64,000 nt of DNA, taken from positions 620,001-684,000 of the forward strand of contig JAACJP010000019.1 of the NCBI GenBank assembly GCA_013368375.1, in the 5' to 3' direction. Under the pieces are notes generated by a model that did no database searches, was not told the origin of the DNA, and was given only the letters and a program-made list of their open reading frames with translations. This stretch comes from Tricholomella constricta (taxonomy: Eukaryota; Basidiomycota; Agaricomycetes; Agaricales; Lyophyllaceae). Positions 20,648-30,533 of this stretch are shown piece after piece. The position numbers and the translations under genes are program-made. Position 1 is the first letter of the stretch, and every line of letters starts with the position of its first letter.

Positions 20648-21158
20648 TGGGATTGTTTTAAGTAGTAAGGTCAAATCACCGTCTCTTTAGTGCAACCATG
20701 CGGACGTTTCGCGTTAGGTTGTCGCCAAGCCTGGTACCGCGCGGTGCGTTTCTGAGGACAAGTCGGGTGTGGCGCGTTTCGGAGCGGATACCAGTGTCGG
20801 ATTGGATACGTCGTCAGGGAAGTCGGTGATTACGGGACTCCGTGAGTTAGTCGGACCTGTGCCGTGAATAGGAGACGGAATGGCTTTGTCGTTAAATGTG
20901 TCATGGGTAAGACGCCAAGTCGGGTGTTTGACGTTTGTAGGCGAACGTGCGTAGTCGCTTGGCGACTACACGGTTACTCCGATCCCCGGCGCCCGAGAGC
21001 GAGGTCGGCCGAATTGAATGGGTCGCGTTCGGTCAGGAGTCGGTCGGTGAGTGGGTTGGCGAGTCGGTCGGCGAGTCAGTCGGTGTTGTCGTGTGCGTTC
21101 GTGGGTGGTTTACTGTGGTCGGAACTTCGAATCGGTGGCCGGCCGAAGAGGGTGCATA
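20648..21158. other. Interval between E3 LTR and family Z copy BC; no gene seen
   Basis: GC-rich sequence with a run of GTCGG/CGAGT-type short repeats near 21035-21080. The open frames here look like composition shadows. Confidence 0.5.
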
Positions 21159-23763
21159 TCAGCGTGACATTAGAGCCCGGTCGACATCAGCCAGGGGAAG
21201 TGAGGCGACACGCGACAGATCAGTGGCGTAGCCTAAGCCATCCAGATCACGGTTGCGCGGAAGGCTGGTCCCACGGGGTACACGACCGCCGTGGACGAAG
21301 CTAGCGCCCATGCCGGACTCCTCAGCGGCGTATTGTGCGGACTGGAAGGCACCTGCGGTCGGCCCGTAGTCGTCGTCGCTGAGCACAGTTAGGTCGCGCG
21401 CTCGACGACGAGCGACAGAGGGCGACGCGACCTCCACATCTTCCTCTGAGTCCTCCACGACGGACTTGGAGGCGACGCGACGACGACTTCGGTGGCGCGA
21501 ATTCTTGACGACCGACGCGCCGGGCTTGTACTTAACCGTCTCGCACCGTTTAGAAAAAATCTTGCATCGCGCGCAGATTCCGCCCTCAGGTTTCTGAAAG
21601 CAATCAACGGCGGCGTCTGCGCAGCGATCACACTACAACGCCGTCAGAATACGACCGACCCGACGAAGCACACGACGACTTACCGGCTCATCGCGAACGA
21701 AGTGGTTCGGATGGGCGACTTTGAATTCCTCAAGTCGCTCCAACCACTTGAAATCCGCAGCGGCCTTCCGGGCAGCAGTAGTCTGTCCGCGCTTCTTGGC
21801 CACCGCTGTCCCCTTCTTCTCAGACGCCTTCCCAACCTTGGCCGCCCCGGACGCTTTCTCTACCTTGACCGCCAATTCCACTGCCTCGGCCGCGGACCCC
21901 TCACCTTCGTCGGCGACAGCACACTTCCGCTTACGGCTAGAGGACGCTGGCGCTGTGTCGATGAGGACGATAGGCGACCCGCCTACTGGAAGTGTTAGAG
22001 GAAGCCCGTTGGACGGACTGAAGATGACGCCCGAACCGAGCACGAACTCACCCGTGGTACCGACTTTCGGACGACTACCTCCGGCCGACATGTGGGGCAG
22101 GGTAACCGGACGGTACTCGGGGTCGTGCACGCTCGATACCTTAGCCTTCGTTTCGGCCTTTGCCTTGGCAGGAGCGGAAGCGGCGCGCGGTGCAGAGGAT
22201 CCAAGGGGAGGGCACCGGGGAAGTCCAAGACGTCCTCCCCCCCCTCGTCCTCCCGGACCCTTTTTTACGGGGTCCTCGTCCTAACGGGGAACCATCCATA
22301 TCGGGAAGCTTGCGTACGCGCGATCAACGCTATCAACGCACCTCTAATGCACATGTATACCTGATTTTTCTTGTACCACTAGCCTCCAACCAGTTTTCTT
22401 TCTATCTCGGTGATAGCTGAGGTCAGGGAGGAAAAGGTAGAGGTGCTGAAGGGACTGGCTGGCTGCCAAGTGGTGCGATCTTCCTAATTCTCCAGGTTTC
22501 TCCGTTTGAAATCAACGTTGGATGTCCTCTCAGCACCACTTCCCTTTGTCTTGGACTTGGACCCTTCAGCTATGTATGATCCTATCGCTCCACCAGTGAC
22601 CACAGCAATCGGACGATCCCCTTCTTCAGTATCTAGATGCGCGCTCTGCCTGCGAAACCCGTGTGAACCGTTTCTGACCCCACGCCTAACGACAACGACA
22701 CGACAAATTGACCCGATTTCGACTTTCCGCAGCCTTCCACGCAGCCATGAGCAGTGGCAGTGTTTTGAAATAATCTCCTTCCATGTGCTGAACACATAGA
22801 TTTTGTAGTATTACTGACAATGACGAACGATAATGATGCGAGCTTCCCAATATGGATGGTTCCCCGTTAGGACGAGGACCCCGTAAAAAAGGGTCCGGGA
22901 GGACGAGGGGGGAGGAGGACGTCTCGGACTTCCCCGGTGCCCTCCCCTTGAGAGGATCCCTGATCAAGCATGACGAAGTCGGGCGACCGAGGAGAACGCG
23001 ACATGAGGGGGTCCCGCATCGGCTCCAGAGCTTCCCGCCCCATTCGCTCTGCCATCGCCGCGACCCTAGCCGCCTCCGACCCCTGCACAAAATCCGCTAC
23101 GGTCTGAGTGTCCTTGCCAGTAGTACCGACGACGTCGCCCTCCGATGCACCCGGCCCCAGAAGGGGGGTGGCGTTACCGACGGTAGTACTGGGCAGAGCG
23201 GCGCTGCCAGTCGTCGCGGGAGCCTCTACCGTAGGGGCCGTCGAACTCAGTGCCGACACAGCCACAGCCGTTGTCTCAGCGCCAGGCATGGACAGACCAA
23301 GACCCGTAAGTGGGGCCGCCACACTCGTCGACGCTAACGGGTCCTCGGGCGCCACCGATTGCGACGCGCGTATATTGGCCGCCGCACCCAAGCGTATACG
23401 ACGCTCCGCGTCGCCGGCGCGCGTTCTCACTCTGGGAAGGCTGGATGAGTTGACCACCCACAGACCAGTCAAAGCAACTGAACAACACCGCACCTCAGGT
23501 TCTAGCCCACCGAATGGCCCCTTCCACTCAGCATCCCCCCCTATGACGGACCAGACAGCCCGCAATGCAGGCTCCTCATCAGCCCACACCCAACGCGGTC
23601 CCTGGCCCTCCTGGGCACGTAGCGCCGTCACTCCCTGTAGCAGCCCCTCGAGTATGGCAAGGCGTGCTTGGCGCGGCGCATCATCGGGCAGCGCTCGCCA
23701 GTCGTCCCAGTCACCCTGCAGGTCCTCGAGAATGAGCCCGTAGTTCGGGGGCAGGTCAGCCAT
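21159..23763 (-). pseudogene. Family Z copy BC: Zn2Cys6-like gene interrupted by a hAT-like MITE
   Basis: One gene in two pieces. The start ATG (23763) opens a domain with LQGDWDDWRAL, WVWADEEPALRAVW and GPFGGLEPEVR, then an Ala/Thr-rich linker. The 749-bp MITE at 22202-22950 follows. Removing it with one copy of its 8-bp target duplication leaves the frame unbroken. The second piece has a basic KRKR stretch, a Lys/Ala-rich part and FKWLERLEEFKVAHPNHF. A 51-bp intron (21633-21683) comes next, and the last exon opens with CDRC and the same CX2CX6CX8CX2CX6C spacing as copy A. The tail stops at 21159, shorter than in copy D. Role unknown; the cysteine cluster suggests zinc and perhaps DNA binding. 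As it stands, the reading runs into a stop within the MITE. Confidence 0.65.
22202..22950. mobile_element. hAT-like MITE inside family Z copy BC
   Basis: A 749-bp element with long terminal inverted repeats (about 110 bp, a few mismatches: 22202-22316 against 22836-22950). It starts CAAGGGGAGGGC and ends with its complement, flanked by the 8-bp direct repeat AGAGGATC (22194-22201 and 22951-22958). An 8-bp duplication and CA-start termini fit the hAT superfamily. The interior of about 520 bp has no transposase-like frame, so it would move with help from elsewhere. Confidence 0.85.
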
Positions 23764-23919
23764 GCCTGCGGACGTGTGAGAGAAAAAAAAAAAGAGGGAA
23801 CCGAGGAAGCCTGAGGGCCTTGCAAACATGACGCGCCGTCAAATTCAGTTGCACCGCCACCGCCGTCACACGCCACACACGCGTCAATTCTAAAATTTTC
23901 TGGCCAACCAGACTCCGGG

Positions 23920-23957
23920 CCGACTGAGGACAGTCGGCATTTCAAGTAAAGAGGAGA
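23920..23957 (-). promoter_or_regulatory. Conserved block with palindrome upstream of copy BC
   Basis: A 38-bp block with the hairpin CCGACTG-AGGA-CAGTCGG, about 160 bp upstream of the BC start codon. Nearly the same 38 bp (one difference noted) lies upstream of copy D at 25673-25710. Surrounding bases are not alike, so the block stands out. Confidence 0.55.
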
Positions 23958-23972
23958 CATGACCTACAGATG

Positions 23973-24148
23973 GAGCGACCCGACACCACCGACAACAAAA
24001 CCGACCGACACGACGAACCGACCTGCGACCTGCGCCACTTAAGGAAGTTCGAATTATAAAGAGCGACCCGACACCACCGACAACAAAACCGACCGACACG
24101 ACGAACCGACCTGCGACCTGCGCCACTTAAGGAAGTTCGAATTATAAA
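23973..24148. repeat. Perfect 88-bp tandem duplication
   Basis: Bases 23973-24060 and 24061-24148 read identical. The repeat lies between copy D and the promoter region of copy BC. No frame or mobile-element end is seen in it. Confidence 0.9.
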
Positions 24149-24249
24149 AGAACGACCCAATTTTAGGGCCCGAACAACAAAATAGGTATATACGGAATAC
24201 GCGACCGGTAACGAACACAACCCGACCGCAAAACACGACAAACCTGAAG

Positions 24250-25550
24250 TCAAGGCGACGAACCCTCGCCACTATCGTCGCGTACGCCACCGCCGACACC
24301 GCATCCACTGCCGCTACCCCCACTCCTCGAATTACCCATCGCAGACGCGCCAACTAACTCTGCGCGCCGGGCCTGAAGCAAGTCAAGGGCCGACGACGTA
24401 GACACGACCTGCTCGTAAAGCTGACGGGATGACGAACGCATGACCTCTTGGCGCGATTCAAGGACTTGAATTTCCTGGACCAAAGTACGCAAGAAAACGG
24501 TGCGCGCCGAAAGCCCCCGATCTACATCGGCAAGACCGAACCGCGAAATAACCGACAACGGCTGGGTGAAGCCCAAACCACGCAAATCTTCGTTACGAAG
24601 GAAGTCCTCAGGGCGAAACACCGGACCCTGATAAAGGAGACCCGCACCCCGGTCTACCGAATCCGCAGAACGAGTCACGACAAGGCGCTGGGCGGCCCTC
24701 GCCAGATCGGGCGAACGGACCTCGTCGAACAGCGGAGGGGGCATACACGCATTGCAAAAGTGTCCCACTACTGAGCACAACACAAACTGGTGCGGAGCTG
24801 GCCAAAACGACCCCACCTTGTTCGTCTCGCACCGTCTAGATTGAATCTCGCAAACTGCGCAAACATCAATGTCGCTGCGCTGAATGCAGTCCAAGCCGTA
24901 GCTCACACAATGATCGCACTAGCCAATAGATGAACGAAAGAACAAGGACGCAAGAGGACCGACGACTTACCGCTTCGCTACGAGTGTAATGCTCAGGGTA
25001 CTCCTTCTTAAATTCCTCGAGACGTGCCAGCCACAAACGGTGTCGCATCCTTTGTGCCGCCAATACCGACTCCCCGGAGATCTCGACGACAGACTCTTCT
25101 TCGTCCCCGTCCCCAACAGAGGAAGCGCACGAACGCTCCCGAACGACAGGCCCTGCCGCTCCTTCAGCAAAGGCGGCGCGCGTACGGGCGACCGTCTCTC
25201 AGGGAGGGTAATCGGACTACCAACTAGCGCGTTAGTACTCTGCAGAAACGACCAAATAACCAGCAAGCGAACGCACACTCGGTTCTAAATCCGCGAACCA
25301 CTCGGACCATTCGGGGTCGGACTTGATCGTAGACCATATGTTAGACAATGCCTCTTCCTCGTCGCCCCACATCCAACGCCAGGGACTAGCCACCGGCGAC
25401 CTAAGCACTTCGAGGCTGTTCGACAAGTATTGTAGCACACGGGTGCGCGCGTACGTAACGAGGGGAGTCGGCCGACAGCGATTGCCATTCGTCCCAGTCT
25501 CGTTCCAAGAAGCGGAGAGTGCGCTGAAGATCGACAGGAGGTCTCGACAT
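24250..25550 (-). pseudogene. Family Z copy D: Zn2Cys6-like gene with early frameshift
   Basis: Paralogue of copy BC, directly upstream of it on the same strand. It starts at 25550 with a matching N-terminal domain (LERDWDEWQSL, WMWGDEEEALSNIW, SEWFADLEPSVR). Within it, TACGTACG (25450-25457) looks like a 4-bp duplication that breaks the frame. A probable intron with a CTAAC branch site follows the domain; then come an acidic part, RLWLARLEEFKKEYPEHY, and a 52-bp intron (24919-24970). The last exon opens with CDHC and again gives CX2CX6CX8CX2CX6C. The tail is the longest of the family and has helices with LADVDRGLSARTVFLRTLVQE. A TATATATA box lies about 40-50 bp before the ATG. An unannotated intron could rescue the frame, so pseudogene status is likely but not certain. 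Confidence 0.55.
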
Positions 25551-25672
25551 AACGATGGGTAAACCAATCAAGAAACCGAGTATATATAGGTTGCCAGCGC
25601 GCCGGCACCGCCACTTCCTCCTACCCCTGCCCCTCTTTTCCAAGACGAACGCCCCCTGACCGATGCACGGGA

Positions 25673-25710
25673 CCGACTGAGGACAGTCGGTATTTCAAGT
25701 AAAGAGGAGA
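25673..25710 (-). promoter_or_regulatory. Conserved block with palindrome upstream of copy D
   Basis: Partner of the block at 23920-23957, here about 125 bp upstream of the copy D start and upstream of its TATA box. It holds the same CCGACTG/CAGTCGG hairpin. Confidence 0.55.
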
Positions 25711-26300
25711 TGATGAGCACCGTCCCGCGCTGTACACAGAACCTGCCCATAATACGGACATCAACCGCTGCGCCACGACGAACACGGTCCCGGATGCGAC
25801 CAAAGCGCTGAACCGACCGACCGACAATGCGACCGACCGACCGACAATACGACCAAACGACCGACGCACCGATCAAGAAACAGAGTAACTTGAAACGCCA
25901 GTTCTCCACTCTGGGCACACGGAGCACGGAACGCCGTATAACCTGTCAACGACCGCGCACGTTTGTATGCCAAGGTCTCAACCCGGCGACAACCAAACCC
26001 GATTTGAAATTATCATCGGAAACACCTTTGCCCAGCCATTCGCGGAGAGGATCCGGCCGTACCACGGAGTTCCGCACCCAAGAGCCACTACCGATCGCAA
26101 ATCCACCACCGATCATACATCCGACCCGACACCGTGAGCCGATCAAAAGCCCCTTTGCCGAGCCAAAGAGCGCCACACTCTCTAAAAAAAGCGTTGCGCG
26201 GTACCAAGCTTGGCGGCACTTCTCACAATAAACCAGTAAAAACACCTGCCTCACCGGCTCGCGAGAGGCGAGTCGGTCGCATAGTATAAAAACATACCCA
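25711..26300. other. Interval between copy D promoter and gypsy LTR; no gene seen
   Basis: Holds a short-period GACCGACC-type repeat (about 25815-25865). The rest shows no convincing frame. A minus-strand segment near 26230 reads CEKC after a possible splice site and might be a degraded family Z relic, but the other cysteines are not in register. Confidence 0.4.
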
Positions 26301-26777
26301 TGTACTACCTACCTCCTCCAGTGAATTACAGCCCGTATTTTCCCTCACACTCAGAGTGAATAGCTCGAAACCGTCGTCTCTGTCATCTCTGCACCGTCCT
26401 CATCGTATAAACCGTCGCCCCTGTCGTACACCTCGTAACTGTCGTCTCTGTCGCCTCGTACTCGTCGCCCGAACCCGTGAGTTCTCCGTATTAACCTCGT
26501 TCGTCTCGTTGTCGCACGACCGACACCCAAAGTTGCGTCGCCGACCCGTTCCACTTGGGAACGTCGCGTTCCATCGCCCCCGTCGCATTCCATCGCCCCC
26601 GTCGCGTTCTTGTCGGTTCGACTAGCTACGAGTCGGATCGTCTCTTACCTTCGTCAAACAAACCCTTACAAGCCCTGCACACTCGCGTGTTTGGGAACTT
26701 TTAACATTTCTCGCCCCCCATAGTTGTTAGTTGTTTTGTTGTTGTGTACAGCACCTACAGGCCTTCTAGCACTATCA
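26301..26777 (+). repeat. LTR related to that of E3, plus orientation
   Basis: Starts TGTACTACCT and matches the E3 LTR over its length, including the last stretch up to CACTATCA. The 3' border cannot be fixed: GTACA at 26750 or TATCA at 26777. It contains a 17-bp repeat near 26565-26605. Ty1/copia coding sequence follows directly. No 5-bp target duplication was found. Confidence 0.7.
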
Positions 26778-27157
26778 CCGTTTCCTGGAGCGCTAAGCAC
26801 CAGGACATCATCGCTCTTTCAACGACTGAGGCCGAATACGTCGCCACCACGCACGCCGCAAAGGAAGCACTATGGCTTCGTTCCCTCATTTCTCAGGTCT
26901 TCGACACTACCCTCGATGTGACGACTCTTTTCTCGGACAATCAATCCGCGATTGCCCTAACCAAGGACCACCAATACCACGCACGTTCGAAGCACATCGA
27001 CGTGCGCTTCCACTTCATACGCTGGATCGTCGAATGCGGTTCGATCCGTCTAATCTATTGCCCGACCGACGACATGGTCGCCGACACCCTTACGAAGGCC
27101 CTCCCATCTGCGAAGGTCAAACACTTCGCGACCGAACTGGGACTCGCGGCAGCTTGA
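26778..27157 (+). pseudogene. Ty1/copia Pol fragment: RNase H C-terminus
   Basis: The last 125 or so residues of a copia-type polyprotein: VSWSAKHQDIIALSTTEAEY, then AAKEALWLRSL, LFSDNQSAIALTK, HARSKHIDVRFHFIRWIV and DTLTKALPSAKVKHF. This is the RNase H end, with its normal stop. Everything upstream is replaced by the gypsy LTR, with the reading frame open across the joint. A polypurine tract (GAGGGGGAG) and the copia LTR follow in normal order. Confidence 0.85.
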
Positions 27158-27164
27158 GGGGGAG

Positions 27165-27621
27165 TGTTGGAATATCAAGCGGCCCGAGTCTCCCGCGACC
27201 CTGACGCGCATCACTCGCGCGCGCCGCCGACTCGCGGAACCTTTGGCGCCACAAGTATGAACGGTATTTTTGCCCCTCAAGTGTTTCACAATTACTGTAC
27301 TAGTATTTAACGAGCACTAGGCTCGTTATTCCATGCTATTCCCTTTACCTACAGTTCTCCTCCAGAACTTCCCTTTTGTTCACCTATTTGTAGTTTAGAT
27401 TATCTACCTACTTCACATATATATACGGATACATGCTCGTCGTCTCCCCTCAGTCGTTTGACCGCCGTTTAGCGTGCAAACACTGAGGTGAGCCAATACT
27501 TATTTTCCCTTTCGTTGCTTTTGCTTACCGAATCTCTAGTATATTACTACAGGTGAATAATAGTCGTTTGACCGCCGTTTAGCATGCAAACACTGAGTAT
27601 ATTACTACAGGAATTATAACA
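27165..27621 (+). repeat. Ty1/copia 3' LTR
   Basis: Begins TGTTGGAATATC right after the polypurine tract and ends probably at TATAACA (457 bp). A TATATATA box lies near 27417. A 36-bp block is repeated at 27451 and 27561, and TATATTACTACAG occurs twice near the end, so the terminal part seems locally duplicated. Confidence 0.65.
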
Positions 27622-28512
27622 ATGTCATCATATGTGAACATCGCGACATATGTTGAGGGAGGGGAGGGAACTGTAAGAGAGGCGACAGAAGAAAAATCGT
27701 GCGATTAGGAGTATTTGACTGGGCCTTAGTAGTATCAGCCAAAATTTCTCTTGTAAGATCTCGGTGATGGAGGAGCAGGGGTTTTGTAACGAGGGAGTAA
27801 TGAAATTGTGGAGGAGACCGCGGTCTTGGAGGACTCTGTCAGCTTAGACCTGGTTGATCTTGTTGGGCGGGACACGGCCCCGCGTGACGCGCCCACCATT
27901 TCCTTATCCGGCAATTTGCCTTATCGAGATCACACTTTACGCCACGGCACAGAAGGATTGTGGTATAGGGGGCAACCGCAAGTTCGAAAATCAGTAGGGA
28001 AGCTGGGAAATACAATCTTACTTCGTTCATTGAACTAAACAGTTTGTGCAGATGCCATTCCGGGTATACGTTGACTCGTTTTATAGTGATCAATTTTCGA
28101 AAATGTTCAGTACAAACATCTCTCGACGGCCTCTCAGCCTTCTCTTTACCAGAATTGAAAAATGGCCCAAAAGCCGCGGCCAGCCCAAGACGGGCCAGGC
28201 CGGCCTGAAACACCAGAGTCTAATTCTCGACGGCCCAAGCTCGCGATTCATTGAACTGAAGCCTCTCAAAGCCGGGCCGGGCCTACTTGTAAGTCCAAGT
28301 TGACGACGAAGTTTTACGAGGGAACTCATACACTCCTCACACCGAAAATATGCCTTATCACAGGTTGGGAATGAGGTATACATAATGAAATTTGCAGTGA
28401 CGATATCAAATACACCAGGGTATAGGCAGACGGAAATCAACGTCGTGCGCAAGATTAAATTTACTTCTATGATATCAACGTTCGTAAATGCTGCGTTATA
28501 AATTACAAGGCT
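27622..28512. other. Gap between repeat island and receptor gene; no gene seen
   Basis: No supported coding exon. A GGCC-rich stretch lies at about 28170-28285. It includes the 3' flank of the STE3 gene. Confidence 0.5.
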
Positions 28513-29999
28513 CTAAGCGTCCTGCGGCTTTTCGAACAGTCGTGAGGTGGAGGAAGACGAAGGTGATGCGGGAAATGTCAGATTTATTTCGTACTCTGGC
28601 GGAGAGTGATATATTGAAGCCGTGTAATCGCTTTTGTCGAAACTGTTCCTTGCGACAGACGACGCGAAGGAAGTGCGAGGTTGAGGTGGTGGCGGAGGGC
28701 GGGGAATGAAAACGGGCAAAGACCCTATGGTGTTTTTCAGAGGAATAGAGCCTTTCAATCTGCCGAACACCGGTGAATGAGGACAATTGGGATGAATGCA
28801 AAAATTATCAACTCACCCGGCGTTGTGCGTTAAGGGGAATGACGAGGGTGGGGTAATCCCAAACCGCTTCGCGACGGCCCAATAGGCAAGGCGATAATGT
28901 TTCCGCGACTCATCGGCGAAACCAAAGAACGCGAAGAATATCAATGCACAGAAGACAACAGACCAACGGCTCAGTTCGAGTGTGACCACGTGTATACGTC
29001 TGGACCGCCATAAGACTGCAGGGACCGTGTCGATCGTGTACCAATCGAAGTGAATGTCGGCCCAGCTCTTCCAAGGGTATATCGGAGTGAGGGTCGCATT
29101 TAGATAAAGACCGTAAGCTGAAATAGGCGTGTTGAAAAGGAGCTCAACGGTGGCGAGGGACATAAGACGGAAGTATCGGTTGACAGTGAGGGTGGAATTA
29201 GAGGAGAGAAATTCGCTAAATTGGGCTCGGCGTTTCATGAACGCGCGAAGAGTCAAGACTGAAAGGGGCTAAGCAAGGTCAAGCTTCGTAAGTCGAGGTG
29301 GGAACTCACTGCAGTAGACGGCCGATATGATGCCAATGACGTTGGGCCATACAAAACTGAGGGGATAAGCGGCCGGTGTGTTCACTGTGGTAGGCAGGCA
29401 GCCCATGTCCTCCCAGATGTTGTATCGGTGTCCCTGAACTATAAATTCTGAATGGAGTGTTCAGTGTGTCGACCTTGGGGCGCAACAATGAGTTGAGCTT
29501 ACGCAATGGAATCTGAAGAAATGGGATGCCTAAGCCAATTGCCAGGTCAATCATAACTGCTCGGCGTTTCTATTGAGAAAGTACGTCAGTAATTTGGCGT
29601 CTGCAGATGTAAACTTTCTTACATGTTCCCTTGTGATCGATACAGTCGTACCGGAGGCGATTTTGTACAGGCGTCGGTTGATGCAGAGAGATGCGGCAGG
29701 TATTGCTACAGATACACCAAGGGTAATTCGCGTCGCTATAGAAGACGTCAGCGCAGTACAATGAACTTGATAGACCGCGAACACGTACATATATCACACC
29801 AGACGGGTGCCCAGTCAATAGCATTATTGTGCCAGACAATTGAGTTGATGAAGAGGTTCAGACACCCAATGGCCGTCCATATCATGAAAAGACATGTCCC
29901 AGAGTTCCAGGCTTGGAAGTGCCACGGCAAGGGAATCAATACGAGGATAAAGCCAATGAAGGAGAAGATTGAAAAGGCGGGATAACTTGGGTCAGCCAT
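28513..29999 (-). CDS. STE3-type pheromone receptor (mating type B)
   Basis: Seven-helix G-protein-coupled receptor for lipopeptide pheromone at the plasma membrane. Six exons fit with GT-AG introns of about 53-57 bp: 29789-29999, 29623-29735, 29503-29569, 29310-29447, 28817-29258 and 28513-28759 (405 aa, frame kept). Family landmarks are the N-terminal helix PAFSIFSFIGFILVLIPLPW, WTAIGCLNLFINSIVW, WCDISTRITLGVSVAIPAAS, CINRRLY, the KRRAVMIDLAIGLGIPFLQ segment, YNIWEDMGCLP, RRAQFSEFLSSNSTLTVNRY and FDWYTIDTVP. A Pro/Ser-rich cytoplasmic tail ends at TAG (28513). It is intact. In Agaricomycetes such receptors, with pheromones of another allele, start the B-regulated steps of mating. Close precursor genes support a true mating locus, but a non-mating receptor-like gene cannot be excluded. 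Confidence 0.93.
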
Positions 30000-30290
30000 T
30001 GGAAGGGATTCTCAAGGCCGGGGCGAAGGCGAAGGCGAAAGTGGGTGAAAGAAAGATGAATCGATGTGAGGCAGGTAATCCATTTTCTATCACTTTCTTG
30101 GGGCCTTTGTGTCCTCATTCCAGAAACAGTGCACAATGGGGAGCCCAATAGAACGCCCATCAATTACGTAATCCGCCTCTTTGCCGAGGGTTCAATGCCA
30201 GGGAGGAGTCGAATTCTGTTCTGGCGACGAACAATGGCAGCGCGTTCACATTGTGCCGCGTTTGGCATTGCTTGGCCGTAACAGAAGAGC

Positions 30291-30297
30291 TATAAAA
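30291..30297 (+). promoter_or_regulatory. TATA box of pheromone precursor 1
   Basis: TATAAAA lies 81-87 bp before the ATG. The third precursor has TATAAAA at 59903-59909, 72-78 bp before its ATG. The second has TATAAATA on the minus strand at 31882-31889. Confidence 0.6.
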
Positions 30298-30377
30298 CCT
30301 GGAATGATATCATGAAGTACCCAGCCACCCTACCACGTCTCCTTGTACCACTTTATACGCTCCCGAAAATATCTGCA

Positions 30378-30533
30378 ATGGACGCGTTTACCAGCATCGA
30401 CTTTTCAATCGACATTCTCCCCACTGAGGAGATCACTGATTCTTCTGCATCCCGCGGCGCCAGTGACGTTATGCTGGAGCTCGTCAACTCCGACACCAGG
30501 GTAGGCTATGGCGGCTATTGCATAATTGCCTAG
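30378..30533 (+). CDS. Pheromone precursor 1, CaaX end CIIA
   Basis: A 51-aa precursor starting MDAF and ending GYGGYCIIA before a TAG stop. The CaaX box marks farnesylation, cutting of the last three residues and carboxyl methylation. The N-terminal acidic part would be removed to leave a short lipopeptide. A typical ER/EH cutting pair is not clear; NSDTR lies just before the presumed mature end. It lies about 380 bp from the STE3 start codon, divergently transcribed, as is common at B loci. An in-frame ATG at 30312 is less likely, since MDxF is the usual start. Confidence 0.85.
   Translation: MDAFTSIDFSIDILPTEEITDSSASRGASDVMLELVNSDTRVGYGGYCIIA

Noticed and set aside
25946..26254. Possible fourth family Z relic with CEKC
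   Set aside because: Only the first CX2C fits; later cysteines are out of register and no WLxRLEEF segment precedes it.
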